Assembly (NCBI GenBank): GCA_048370855.1
Contig: DBGEOK010000107.1
Location: forward strand, 1 to 64,000
Origin: Limiplasma sp048370855
GTDB taxonomy: Bacteria; Bacillota; Clostridia; Christensenellales; Aristaeellaceae
Length of the DNA: 64,000 nucleotides
Direction of reading: 5' to 3'
Each line of letters starts with the position of its first letter. The stretch's first letter is position 1. Positions 44,316 through 52,421 of the stretch are shown piece after piece. The translations under genes and the position numbers were made by a program. The notes beneath the pieces were generated by a model. The model was not told the origin of the DNA and did not search any database. It saw only the letters and a list, made by a program, of their open reading frames with translations.

Positions 44316-44580
44316 AACCGATGAAGAAGAGCAAGTACGAGCAGGTCGTTTCGGCAAAGAGAGCCGCCGGGGGTGGGAGAGCGGCGCGAAACGCGGTTGG
44401 GAATGGGCTTCCGAGGGTTTGCTGAAGCAAAGTAAGCAAAACGGCGTTGCTTCCCGTGACAGAGGCAGGCGTATGCTGGTACGCATGAGGTGGGCGCGAA
44501 CGCGTCAAGCTGGGTGGCACCGCAGGAGTGTATGGCTCTTGTCCCCGCATTCAATACGGAATGGGGACAAGGGCCTTTTT
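44316..44580 (+). promoter_or_regulatory. T-box riboswitch, predicted tryptophan-specific
   Basis: A T-box leader that senses uncharged tRNA and controls trpB2 by terminator/antiterminator choice. Visible parts are the Stem I start gatgaagaagagcaagtacg (44321 on), the T-box sequence gggtggcaccgcagg (44512-44526) whose TGGC would pair with the tRNA 3' end, and a terminator at 44538-44580. The expected specifier position in the 3' side of Stem I reads gaaTGGgc, so the specifier is probably UGG at 44404-44406 (tryptophan). The C of TGGC predicts a G discriminator base, which suits tRNA-Trp. The specifier choice is inference; the T-box itself is clear. Confidence 0.92.
44538..44580 (+). terminator. 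T-box terminator hairpin
   Basis: cttgtcccc and ggggacaag with additional cattc/gaatg pairs (one bulged base) form the stem, followed by ggccttttt. It competes with the antiterminator that includes gggtggcaccg. Confidence 0.9.
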
Positions 44581-44632
44581 GACGGGCTTTTTCCCCGCGA
44601 CAGGCTACGGCCGAAGGAAAGGAGCAATACCC

Positions 44633-46012
44633 ATGAGCAAGGAGATTCCCTACAAAATTTACCTGGAAGAAAGCGAGATGCCCAGGCAATGGTACAACCT
44701 CCGCGCCGATATGAAGCGCAAACCCGCCCCGCTGCTGAACCCCGCGACGTTCAAGCCCATGACGTTTGAGGACCTTCGCCCGGTCTTCTGCGACGAGCTG
44801 ATCGAGCAGGAGCTGGACGACAGCACGCCGTTCTTCGATATCCCGGAGGAAATCCGAGCGTTTTACAAGATGTACCGCCCTTCGCCGCTGGTCCGCGCGT
44901 ATTGCCTGGAAAAACGGCTTCAGACGCCGGCCAAGATCTATTATAAATTTGAGGGCAACAACACCAGCGGCAGCCATAAGCTCAACAGCGCCATCGCGCA
45001 GGCGTATTACGCCAAAAAGCAGGGCCTGAAGGGCGTCTGCACCGAGACGGGCGCGGGCCAGTGGGGTACGGCGCTGGCTATGGCGTGCGCGTATTTTGAC
45101 CTGGACTGCAAGGTCTATATGGTCAAGTGCAGCTATGAGCAAAAGCCCTTCCGGCGCGAGGTGATGCGCACCTATGGCGCGAGCGTGACGCCCTCGCCCA
45201 GCATGGAAACCCAGGTGGGCCGGAAGATTCTGGCCGAACATCCGGGCACCTCGGGCAGCCTGGGCTGCGCCATCAGCGAGGCCGTGGAGGCCGCCACCAC
45301 GCGCGAGGGTTACCGTTACGTGCTGGGCAGCGTGCTGGCGCAGGTGCTGCTGCATCAGACGGTCATCGGGCTGGAGACAAAGGCGGCGATGGACAAATAC
45401 GGCATTAAGCCGGATATCATCATCGGCTGCGCGGGCGGCGGAAGCAATCTGGGCGGCCTGATCAGCCCCTTCATGGGCGAAAAAATACGGGGCGAGGCCG
45501 ATTATCGCGTCATCGCGGTGGAGCCTAGGAGCTGCCCGAGCTTTACGCGCGGAAAATTCGCCTATGACTACTGCGATACGGGCATGGTATGTCCGCTTGC
45601 CAAGATGTACACGCTTGGCAGCGGGTTTATTCCCTCTGCCAATCACGCGGGCGGCTTGCGCTACCATGGCATGAGCAGTATTTTAAGCCAGCTTTACGCG
45701 GACGGGCTGATGGAGGCGCGCGCTGTGGAGCAGACCAGCGTGTTTGCCGCCGCGGAGCAGTTCGCGCGCTGCGAGGGCATCCTGCCCGCGCCCGAAAGCA
45801 GCCACGCCATCCGCGCGGCGATTGACGAGGCGCTTTTGTGCAAGGAAAGCGGCGAGGAAAAGACGATCCTCTTCGGCCTGACCGGTACGGGATACTTTGA
45901 CCTGTATGCCTATGAAAAATACAACAACGGCGAGATGAGCGACTATTTTCCCACAGACGCGGAGCTTCAGGCCGGCTTTGACGGCCTGCCCGACATGCCG
46001 GCAGGGTTGTAA
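44633..46012 (+). CDS. trpB: TrpB2-type tryptophan synthase beta chain
   Basis: A 459-residue PLP enzyme that joins indole and serine to form tryptophan. It belongs to the longer TrpB2 group, known from the start IPYKIYLEESEMPRQWYN and ESSH/GSGF-type differences from TrpB1. The PLP lysine is Lys116 in GSHKLNSA, preceded by KFEGNNTS; the phosphate-binding loop is GCAGGGSNLGG. No trpA or other trp gene is beside it, and TrpB2 enzymes typically work without tight TrpA binding, so it may salvage indole. ATG 44633 follows AAAGGAGC. The upstream T-box predicts induction by uncharged tRNA-Trp. Confidence 0.95.
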   Translation: MSKEIPYKIYLEESEMPRQWYNLRADMKRKPAPLLNPATFKPMTFEDLRPVFCDELIEQELDDSTPFFDIPEEIRAFYKMYRPSPLVRAYCLEKRLQTPAKIYYKFEGNNTSGSHKLNSAIAQAYYAKKQGLKGVCTETGAGQWGTALAMACAYFDLDCKVYMVKCSYEQKPFRREVMRTYGASVTPSPSMETQVGRKILAEHPGTSGSLGCAISEAVEAATTREGYRYVLGSVLAQVLLHQTVIGLETKAAMDKYGIKPDIIIGCAGGGSNLGGLISPFMGEKIRGEADYRVIAVEPRSCPSFTRGKFAYDYCDTGMVCPLAKMYTLGSGFIPSANHAGGLRYHGMSSILSQLYADGLMEARAVEQTSVFAAAEQFARCEGILPAPESSHAIRAAIDEALLCKESGEEKTILFGLTGTGYFDLYAYEKYNNGEMSDYFPTDAELQAGFDGLPDMPAGL

Positions 46013-46051
46013 AGGAAGAAACCCGAGCCGGAGGAGGCTTGCCAAACCACG

Positions 46052-46094
46052 CAGACAAGGCCCCGGAACGCATTGCGTTCCGGGGCCTTGTCTG
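46052..46094. terminator. Bidirectional terminator, perfect 20-bp inverted repeat
   Basis: The arms at 46052-46071 and 46075-46094 are exactly complementary (aaggccccggaacgc and its reverse) with a 3-base loop. It follows trpB2 and faces the converging carboxypeptidase gene. The downstream T run is weak. Confidence 0.8.
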
Positions 46095-46118
46095 TCCGGC
46101 GCTTGCCGGAGCGTCGGG

Positions 46119-46262
46119 AAGGGGCTTAAACGGGAAGGGACGTTGGGAGGCGCCGCCTCCCAAGCCCGCCGCCTAAGGGCGAAGCCCTTAGGAATCCCTT
46201 TTTGGGCCGCGTTCGCGGCCCAAGGATGGTTCAGGGTTGGCGGAGGGAAGCGGCGGCCCTGT
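46119..46262 (+). repeat. R2 hairpin repeat, copy 1
   Basis: The block starts ggggcttaaacgggaaggg and contains three consecutive hairpins: gggaggcg/cgcctccc, cctaaggg/cccttagg and tgggccgcg/cgcggccca. It ends near ggcggagggaagcggcggcc. Copies 2 and 3 (58.3 and 63.1 kb) keep the order while bases in the stems differ. No gene is present between here and 46393. Confidence 0.8.
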
Positions 46263-46393
46263 GGTCTGCTCGCGCTGCCCGGCAGGGCGGCGATTGAGAT
46301 TGCGCAGTGGCCCTTATCAGGCGTCCGGACGGGAGATTCCCACCGTCTTCCGTTCTTCGCGCATATGCTTCCTCCCGAACTGAACGCAGTCGA

Positions 46394-47893
46394 TCAAGCG
46401 CCGTAGACGTCCCTGACCTTGCGGCAGAGGTGCTCTACATAGAAGGACGGGTCGAAGGGAGCGCCGCACGCACGCTCGATTTGTACGGCGGGCGGGTACA
46501 GCGCGCCGGTATGGTGTACGTTTTCATCCAGCCACTGGTTGACGGGGCCCAGCTCGCCCTTTTCCAGCAGGGCGTCCACGTCCAGCCCGCGCCTGACGGC
46601 GGCCATGAACTGCGCGGCGTAAGCGCTTCCAAGCGCGTAAGTTGGGAAATAGCCGAACATGCCGTCCGACCAGTGCATATCTTGCAAAACGCCCACGGAA
46701 TCGTTTGGCACGTCGATGCCCAAATACTCCTGGTATAGGGCCCGCCAGGCGTCCGGAAGCTCCTCCGTGGAAAGAGCGCCGTCAATCAACTGCTTTTCCA
46801 GCTCATACCGCACCATAATATGCAGCGGGTACGTCACCTCGTCCGCTTCCGTGCGGATCAGCGACGGCTCGACACGGTTGACCGCCAGGTAGAAGCCGCG
46901 CTCGTCCACGCCGTCAAGCGCGCCGGGGAAAAACGCCCGCAGCTTGGGCAGCAGGAAACGCAGGAAGGCCGCGCTGTGGCCGATCATGTTTTCATAAAAG
47001 CGGCTTTGGCTTTCATGCATTCCCATGCTCACGTTTGTCAGGCAGGTATATTGGTATTCGTCCGCGATGCCCAGCTCATACAGCGCGTGCCCGCCCTCAT
47101 GGATCACGCTGTACATGGAGGAGAGAAAGGCATTTTCATGATAGTGGGTCGTGATGCGCACATCATACCGGCTGGAGCCGGTCGTGAACGGGTGCTCCGT
47201 TTCGGCTATCGCGCAGCGGGAACGGTCAATCCGCATCAGCTCCATCAAATAGAAAGCCAGGGCCCGCTGGCGGTCCACCGGGCAGAAGGCCCTGAGGAAG
47301 GCGGGCGCGCTTGGCTGGTCGTGCACAGAGGCGATCAACGGCACAAGCTTTTCCCTGAGCATGCGGAAAAATACGTCCAGCCCTTGCGTGGTCGCGCCCT
47401 TTTCATAGCCGTCCAGCAGCGTGTCATAGGCGGGCCTGGACGGGTCCTGGTAGGCGGCGAAGCGCCGCTGATATTCGATAATCTGCGTTAGGTACGGGCG
47501 AAAAAGGGGATAGTCGTCCTTCTCCTTCGCCGTGCGCCATGCCTCGGCCGCCTGAGCCGTCAGACGGATATAAGCGGCATATTCCTCCATTGGGATTCGC
47601 GTCAGCTTGTCCAGCTCCTCGCGCAGCAGCTCCGTCTGCCGGCGGGTGGAAAGGTCCAGCTCGTCCTTGCGCGCCCAAAGCTCGTCAAGCAGGGCGCGCG
47701 TCCTTTCGTTAACGAAAAGCTGGTAGCCTTTTTCACTTAACAGCCCAAGCGTGACGCCGCGCGCCTCCGCGGAGGCGCGCGGCGCGACGGTGGCGCCGTC
47801 AAAGTACAGGCAGGAGGCGGCGTGATCGTAAGCGTGGCGCTCCTGCTGAAGCTTTTTCAGAAGTTCCTTTCCTTCCTGTAAGTCCATTGGCAT
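46394..47893 (-). CDS. Metallocarboxypeptidase, family M32 (Taq type)
   Basis: A 499-residue zinc carboxypeptidase that trims amino acids from peptide C-termini in the cytoplasm. The zinc site is HEGGH at residues 265-269 (SVIHEGGHALYELG), and the family signatures HESQSRFYENMIGH (about 299-312) and the region RTEADEVTYPLHIMVRYELE are intact. Length is normal for M32. The start is ATG 47893 behind AGAAAGGA; ATG 47887 is possible. It has a consensus promoter. A neighbouring peptide-uptake system (49-57 kb) may supply its substrates, which is inference from position only. Confidence 0.95.
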   Translation of the reverse strand: MPMDLQEGKELLKKLQQERHAYDHAASCLYFDGATVAPRASAEARGVTLGLLSEKGYQLFVNERTRALLDELWARKDELDLSTRRQTELLREELDKLTRIPMEEYAAYIRLTAQAAEAWRTAKEKDDYPLFRPYLTQIIEYQRRFAAYQDPSRPAYDTLLDGYEKGATTQGLDVFFRMLREKLVPLIASVHDQPSAPAFLRAFCPVDRQRALAFYLMELMRIDRSRCAIAETEHPFTTGSSRYDVRITTHYHENAFLSSMYSVIHEGGHALYELGIADEYQYTCLTNVSMGMHESQSRFYENMIGHSAAFLRFLLPKLRAFFPGALDGVDERGFYLAVNRVEPSLIRTEADEVTYPLHIMVRYELEKQLIDGALSTEELPDAWRALYQEYLGIDVPNDSVGVLQDMHWSDGMFGYFPTYALGSAYAAQFMAAVRRGLDVDALLEKGELGPVNQWLDENVHHTGALYPPAVQIERACGAPFDPSFYVEHLCRKVRDVYGA

Positions 47894-47928
47894 GCAGTTC
47901 CTTTCTGACGATTAATCAAGTCAAACGC

Positions 47929-47957
47929 ATTATACGTCCGAAGAATAGACCTGTCAA
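47929..47957 (-). promoter_or_regulatory. Strong promoter of the M32 carboxypeptidase gene
   Basis: On the minus strand a consensus TTGACA (47952-47957) and a consensus TATAAT (47929-47934) are separated by 17 bp. This is the best promoter in the window. Confidence 0.88.
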
Positions 47958-48021
47958 ACATGGCGCGTCCTCCGGCGTCCGCTTACAATAGTCGAAGACT
48001 GGCAAAAAGGGAGGAAAAGAA

Positions 48022-48612
48022 ATGAATTACGGCTACATCCGCGTTTCCACAAGAGAACAGAACGAGGAACGGCAGAGGATCGCGCTTCGCAATTGGGGAA
48101 TCCGGGAGGAGGATATGTTTTTGGACCGGCAATCCGGCAAGGACTTTGAACGGCCGCAGTATCGCCGGCTGCTGCGTCTGCTGAAAGGCGGCGATACGCT
48201 TGTGGTTCAGAGCATCGATCGGCTGGGAAGAAACTACGAGGAAATTCTCGCGCAGTGGAGGGTCATCATTCGGAAAAAGAACGCGGCAATCGTCGTGCTG
48301 GATATGCCGCTGCTCGATTCGCGGCAGAACCGGGACCTGACGGGCACGCTGATCTCGGATATCGTTCTCCAGCTCCTTAGCTATGTCGCGCAGACGGAGC
48401 GGGAGATGATCCGGCGCAGGCAGGCGGAGGGAATCGCGGCCGCGAAAGCGCGCGGGGTTCATTTTGGCAGGCGGAAGATGCCGCTTCCGGCTGGCTTTGA
48501 GCAAACGGTCGCGCAATGGAGGCGCAAGGAGATCTCCTGCGAGGACGCGCTGGAACGGCTGCGCATAAGCCGAAGCTATTTTTTTACCGAGGTGAAAAGG
48601 TTATCCCTATAA
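48022..48612 (+). CDS. Serine recombinase, small resolvase/invertase type
   Basis: A 196-residue serine recombinase that cuts and rejoins DNA at short inverted sites. The catalytic motif YIRVST has Ser9; LDRQSGKDFERPQYRRLL, VQSIDRLGRNYEEIL and the E-helix segment YVAQTEREMIRRRQAEGI are typical of the Tn3 resolvase/Hin family, followed by a helix-turn-helix region (about 150-190). No transposase, integron or inverted repeat was seen near it, so its target is unknown. AGGGAGGAAAAG precedes the ATG. A -10-like TACAAT lies at 47984-47989. It may be a relic of a mobile element or control an invertible promoter elsewhere. Confidence 0.92.
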   Translation: MNYGYIRVSTREQNEERQRIALRNWGIREEDMFLDRQSGKDFERPQYRRLLRLLKGGDTLVVQSIDRLGRNYEEILAQWRVIIRKKNAAIVVLDMPLLDSRQNRDLTGTLISDIVLQLLSYVAQTEREMIRRRQAEGIAAAKARGVHFGRRKMPLPAGFEQTVAQWRRKEISCEDALERLRISRSYFFTEVKRLSL

Positions 48613-48639
48613 AGTCTTCAAAAGTACACTTTTACATAC

Positions 48640-48668
48640 TTGTCATTTGAACTGAATATGTATATAAT
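48640..48668 (+). promoter_or_regulatory. Strong promoter after the recombinase gene
   Basis: TTGTCA at 48640-48645 and consensus TATAAT at 48663-48668 are 17 bp apart, driving the membrane-protein gene that starts at 48766. Confidence 0.8.
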
Positions 48669-48675
48669 AGATCAG

Positions 48676-48758
48676 TAAGCCGCAATCAACCAAAGGCAGT
48701 CGCGGCCGGGTAGGTGAAAGTGTACGATTCCTTACCGGCGGGGCTTTCAGGGGAGGTG
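48676..48758 (+). promoter_or_regulatory. Structured 5' leader, function unknown
   Basis: The leader can form a hairpin between ccgggtagg (about 48707) and ccttaccgg (about 48730), or alternatively pair tgaaag (about 48715) with ctttca (about 48744) next to the ribosome site GGGGAGGTG. Two mutually exclusive pairings close to the start codon suggest translational control. It does not match a riboswitch class that I know. Confidence 0.4.
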
Positions 48759-48765
48759 TGAACCG

Positions 48766-49356
48766 TTGAGGCGCAAGCAATACCGCGCCCTGTTTGATAT
48801 GCGCGTGCGCACCGATCCCGATACCGGGCGGGACAGCCGCGTGGCGGTTTACACCGGCCCTTATTATCAAATTGATTTTCCCGGCGGTGCGAAGCGGAAG
48901 CTTGCCGCGCTCTGGACCGTGTGCCCGGCGCTGTTTTTAGCCGCCGGGCTGCTCAACACAAGCGGCAGCCGCTGCTTTTATGTGCTTCCGTTTTATCTGC
49001 TGCTGCCGTTTCCGCTTTTGTATTGGGGAATGGCAATTTTTCGCGTGCTGCGGATGCCCGGGCGCGCGACGGCGGTGGACAGGGACGAGGGGATCGAGCG
49101 CGTGCGGCGCAGCTCCGGAGGCGCGGCGGCGCTGAGCGCGCTTCATACGGCGGGAGAGCTTGTGCTGCTTGCGCTGGGCGGGGCGGGGGAGAGGCTTGGC
49201 GCGGAGCTTGCCGGCATGGCCTGTATTCTGGCGATCGGGGCGTTCGGCGTTTTGACCCACCGGGTCCTCAACGCCCTGAACATCGCGGAGCTGCCCGCAA
49301 AGGGCGCGGGCGGGGACGGCGAGAGGAACCCGCCCCAGGAGGACGGCCGCGCATAG
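48766..49356 (+). CDS. Hypothetical membrane protein
   Basis: This 196-residue protein is not one I recognise. It has hydrophobic segments at about 48-65, 68-92 and 115-165, giving three to four membrane helices, flanked by a basic N-terminus (MRRKQYRALFDMRVR) and a Gly/Glu-rich tail. Start at TTG 48766, supported by GGGGAGGTG eight bases upstream and by a consensus promoter. It lies 125 bases before the peptide-binding protein gene and could be co-transcribed with it. Confidence 0.7.
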   Translation: MRRKQYRALFDMRVRTDPDTGRDSRVAVYTGPYYQIDFPGGAKRKLAALWTVCPALFLAAGLLNTSGSRCFYVLPFYLLLPFPLLYWGMAIFRVLRMPGRATAVDRDEGIERVRRSSGGAAALSALHTAGELVLLALGGAGERLGAELAGMACILAIGAFGVLTHRVLNALNIAELPAKGAGGDGERNPPQEDGRA

Positions 49357-49481
49357 GACGGGCCGTCAATTTGCCCCAGCCGCAAGGACCGTGGGGATGC
49401 ATGCGTTGTTTGTAATGCGGAAACTCCGCTTTGCAATAAAGCCGCTTCGGCGGCAACCATCAAATCAAGGAGGAAGAAGAA

Positions 49482-51914
49482 ATGGGTAACATGAAAAAGA
49501 TTCTGTCTATCGTGTTGGCCGTAAGCATGCTGCTGGGCATGGCGGGCGCGTCGCTCGCCGAGGCTCCCGCTGCGGACGGCGATACGGCCCGTGACGCCAA
49601 CACGCTTGTCGTCGGCTACACGGAGTTCAACGAAAAGTTCAGCCCCTTCTACGGAGAAACCGCGTATGACAACGACGTTTCCATGAAGTATGTGGGCGAG
49701 GAGCTGGCGACGCTGGACCGCCAGGGCGCGATTGTCTACAATGGTATCGAGGGAGAGACGATCCCCTTTAACGGGACGGATCACACCTATACCGGCATCG
49801 CGGACCTCAAGGTGGAGCGCGACGAGGCCAACAACAAGACCGTCTATACCGCCAAGCTGCGCGAGGACGTCAAGTTCTCCGACGGCACGCCGATGACGGC
49901 CGACGACCTGATCTTTTCCTATTATGTGCTGCTGGACCCGTCCTATTCCGGCCCCATCACGCTGAGCAGCTACGACATCGTGGGCCTGAAGGCATATCAG
50001 ACGCAGACCCCGGAGGACCTTTACGCCAAGTTTGAGGAAGTCGCCAAGGCCATCTATGCCGCCGGCGAGGACCACGAATGGGCCGAGGGCGACGCCTGGA
50101 CCAAGGAGCAGCAGGAAGCCTTCTGGGCCGCCGTAAAGACCGCGTGGGTTGAGGATGTTCAGGACATCGTCAACTATGTGATGATGAACTACAACACCGC
50201 GGACTACACCGGCGAGGTCGGCGCGACCCCCGAGGAGATCACCGCCAACGAGGGCCTTCAGGTTGCGTTCGGCATGGCCATGTGGGGCTTCGGCACCTAC
50301 GCGGACGGCGTGCTGACCGGCAAGAGCGGCAAGACCTGGAGCCTGAAGGACGGCGCGTATCCCGCCATCGAGGATTACTACGCCGAAGCCTACGAGGCCT
50401 ATGGTCATGATCCCGAAGCGTTCTTCGGCACCGAGGCTGTGGACACCGGCGCGACCTCCACGCTGGCCGCCGCGCAGAGCAGCTTCATCGCCGAGCAGGC
50501 CAAGGCTGAGCCCGAGGCCGCCAACGGCGTGCCCAACATCGCCGGCATCAAGAAGCTGGACGATTATACCGTCGAGGTGACCATGAACGGCTTCGAGGCG
50601 CCCGCGGTATACGTCGTATTCGGCATCGCCGTCGCTCCGATGCATTATTACGGCGACAAGGCCCAGTACGACTATGACAACAACAAGTTCGGCTTCCCCT
50701 TCGGCGACCTGAGCATGATTCAGGCCAAGACGACCCAGCCCATGGGCGCCGGCCCCTATAAGTTTGTGCGCTATGAGAACAAGGTCGTTTATCTGGAAGC
50801 GAACGAAAACTTCTGGAAGGGCGAGCCCAAGATCAAGTACATTCAGCTCAAGGAAACCCTCTCGCCCGATAAGGTGAGCGGCGTGACCACCGGAACGCTG
50901 GATATCACCGACCCCGACGCCACGGCCGAGAACATCCAGATGATTAAGGATGCCAACGGCGGCGAGCTGACCGGCGATTCCATTAAAACCACCTCGGTTG
51001 ACTTCCTTGGCTACGGCTACATCGGCTTTGACGCGGAAAACGTGAAGGTGGGCCAGGACGCCGGCTCCGACGCGTCCAAGTACCTGCGCCGCGCGCTGAT
51101 GACCGCTTTGGCCCTGTACCGCGACGTGGTGGTGGACAGCTATTACGGCGAAATCGCTTCCGTTATCAACTACCCCATTTCCAACACCTCCTGGGCCGCG
51201 CCTCAGAAGACGGACGCGGACTATAAGGTTGCGTTCTCCACGGATATCGACGGCAACGATATCTACACCGTCGACATGACGGCCGAGCAGAAGGACGAGG
51301 CCGCCCTGAAGGCGATCACCGGCTTCCTGAAGGCCGCCGGCTATACCTTTGACGAGGCGACCGGCAAGGCTACCGCCGCTCCCGAGGGCGCTCAGATGGA
51401 ATACGAAGCCCTCATCGGCGGCTCCGGCACGGGCGATCACCCGTCCTTCGGCATCCTGACCGACGCCAAGGCGCTGCTGGAGAAGGTCGGCATCACCCTG
51501 ACCATCAACGACATTACTGATTTCAGCGTCCTTCAGGACCGCGTAAAGAGCAACAAGGCTCAGATCTACTGCATGGCCTGGCAGGCGACGCCCGACCCCG
51601 ACATGTATCAGGTGTACCACTCCAGCAACGTGCTGGGCGCCGGCGGCACCGACAGCAACTCCTATATGCTGGCAGATTCCGAGCTGGATCAGTTGATTGT
51701 GGACGCCCGCAACAGCGCCGACCAGTCCTACCGCAAGGCCACCTATAAGGCGGCTCTGGACAAGATCATCGAATGGGCCGTGGAGCTTCCCGTCTATCAG
51801 CGGCAGGAGTTCGTGATCTACAGCGCCGAGCGCCTGAACATCGACACCCTGACGCCCGACGTCAGTACCTTCTATGGCTATATCGAGGATATCGAGAAGC
51901 TTGAAATGAAGTAA
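49482..51914 (+). CDS. Peptide ABC transporter substrate-binding protein, enlarged
   Basis: An 810-residue SBP_bac_5 family protein that captures peptides outside the membrane. A signal peptide (1-27, KKILSIVLAVSMLLGMAGAS) ends ASLAEA; there is no lipobox Cys, unlike most OppA proteins in this phylum. Family signatures include RDDVKFSDGTPMTADDLIF-like residues near 130, LRRALMTALALYRDVVVDSYY near 545 and the QVYHSSN part near 710. Ordinary members have about 540 residues; an extra segment of roughly 190 residues lies at about 155-345 before NGVPNIAGIKKLDDYTVE. AAGGAGGA precedes ATG 49482. A terminator and repeat R1 separate it from the permease genes. Confidence 0.9.
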   Translation: MGNMKKILSIVLAVSMLLGMAGASLAEAPAADGDTARDANTLVVGYTEFNEKFSPFYGETAYDNDVSMKYVGEELATLDRQGAIVYNGIEGETIPFNGTDHTYTGIADLKVERDEANNKTVYTAKLREDVKFSDGTPMTADDLIFSYYVLLDPSYSGPITLSSYDIVGLKAYQTQTPEDLYAKFEEVAKAIYAAGEDHEWAEGDAWTKEQQEAFWAAVKTAWVEDVQDIVNYVMMNYNTADYTGEVGATPEEITANEGLQVAFGMAMWGFGTYADGVLTGKSGKTWSLKDGAYPAIEDYYAEAYEAYGHDPEAFFGTEAVDTGATSTLAAAQSSFIAEQAKAEPEAANGVPNIAGIKKLDDYTVEVTMNGFEAPAVYVVFGIAVAPMHYYGDKAQYDYDNNKFGFPFGDLSMIQAKTTQPMGAGPYKFVRYENKVVYLEANENFWKGEPKIKYIQLKETLSPDKVSGVTTGTLDITDPDATAENIQMIKDANGGELTGDSIKTTSVDFLGYGYIGFDAENVKVGQDAGSDASKYLRRALMTALALYRDVVVDSYYGEIASVINYPISNTSWAAPQKTDADYKVAFSTDIDGNDIYTVDMTAEQKDEAALKAITGFLKAAGYTFDEATGKATAAPEGAQMEYEALIGGSGTGDHPSFGILTDAKALLEKVGITLTINDITDFSVLQDRVKSNKAQIYCMAWQATPDPDMYQVYHSSNVLGAGGTDSNSYMLADSELDQLIVDARNSADQSYRKATYKAALDKIIEWAVELPVYQRQEFVIYSAERLNIDTLTPDVSTFYGYIEDIEKLEMK

Positions 51915-51954
51915 CCGGTTTCCTACAAGAGATTCGCTCTCGGGCGTTTCTTGC

Positions 51955-51989
51955 GGAGGAGCCTGCCAGGAAAACCGGCAGGCTCCTCC
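51955..51989 (+). terminator. Terminator after the binding-protein gene
   Basis: The arms ggaggagcctgcc and ggcaggctcctcc pair perfectly over 13 bp. It probably limits transcription from the abundant binding-protein gene into the permease genes. Confidence 0.7.
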
Positions 51990-52070
51990 CTGTGAAGGCC
52001 CGTTTCTGGAAGCTGGGGGTTCGTGCGTGCGAACCCTGTTCGTGCTTCTGGAATTAAATTTGAAGTTTCA

Positions 52071-52085
52071 AGCGCAACGCGCTTT
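52071..52085. repeat. Left palindrome flanking R1 copy C
   Basis: agcgcaacgcgcttt is repeated as agcgctgcgcgcttt at 52344-52358, on the other side of the element. Each copy is a hairpin (aagcgc/gcgctt) with a different 3-base loop. Confidence 0.6.
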
Positions 52086-52343
52086 TGACTGTTGATAAAC
52101 CCATTTTTCGGGTGGCTTGGAGGGGCCGAGCCCTCTCCTAATGAAATCGTATCGTCTGGCTTTGCCAGCGGTTGGCAGTGCGCCCGTGCCGGCACGGGCA
52201 TACTGTTTTCACCTTTGGCGAAAATTCCAATCGCCGATTTGAAATCAGCGATTGAAACCTTGGCTGGGGAGTTTTCGGCTTTGCCGAAACATCAGTCCTC
52301 GTGGGAAAAGATCGCCGACAGGCGAGCTTTTTCGGCGCCCTGA
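52086..52343 (+). repeat. R1 hairpin repeat, divergent copy C
   Basis: The order follows R1: gttgataaacccatttttcggg, ggtggcttggaggggccgag, then atgaaatcgtatcgtctggc, then cgtgggaaaagatcgccga and gcgagctttttcgg at the end. The middle is replaced by other hairpins (gcccgtgccggcacgggc, tttcggctttgccgaaa). It sits between the binding-protein gene and the permease genes of the peptide transporter. No gene is present in 51915-52421. Confidence 0.75.
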
Positions 52344-52358
52344 AGCGCTGCGCGCTTT
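52344..52358. repeat. Right palindrome flanking R1 copy C
   Basis: agcgctgcgcgcttt, the near-copy of 52071-52085. Confidence 0.6.
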
Positions 52359-52421
52359 ATCGCCATACACGACCCGCTTTTACGCGGAGGGAAACAAAGC
52401 AGCATAAAGGAGGTGAGCCGT

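Noticed and set aside
48676..48758. Named riboswitch in the leader of the membrane-protein gene
   Set aside because: The alternative hairpins are suggestive, but I could not match the sequence to a known class, so only a structured leader is reported.
49143..51620. Open frame of 825 codons on the minus strand
   Set aside because: It is the complement of the peptide-binding protein gene. Its Gly/Val/His/Leu-rich product reflects the strong third-position G/C bias of the real gene.
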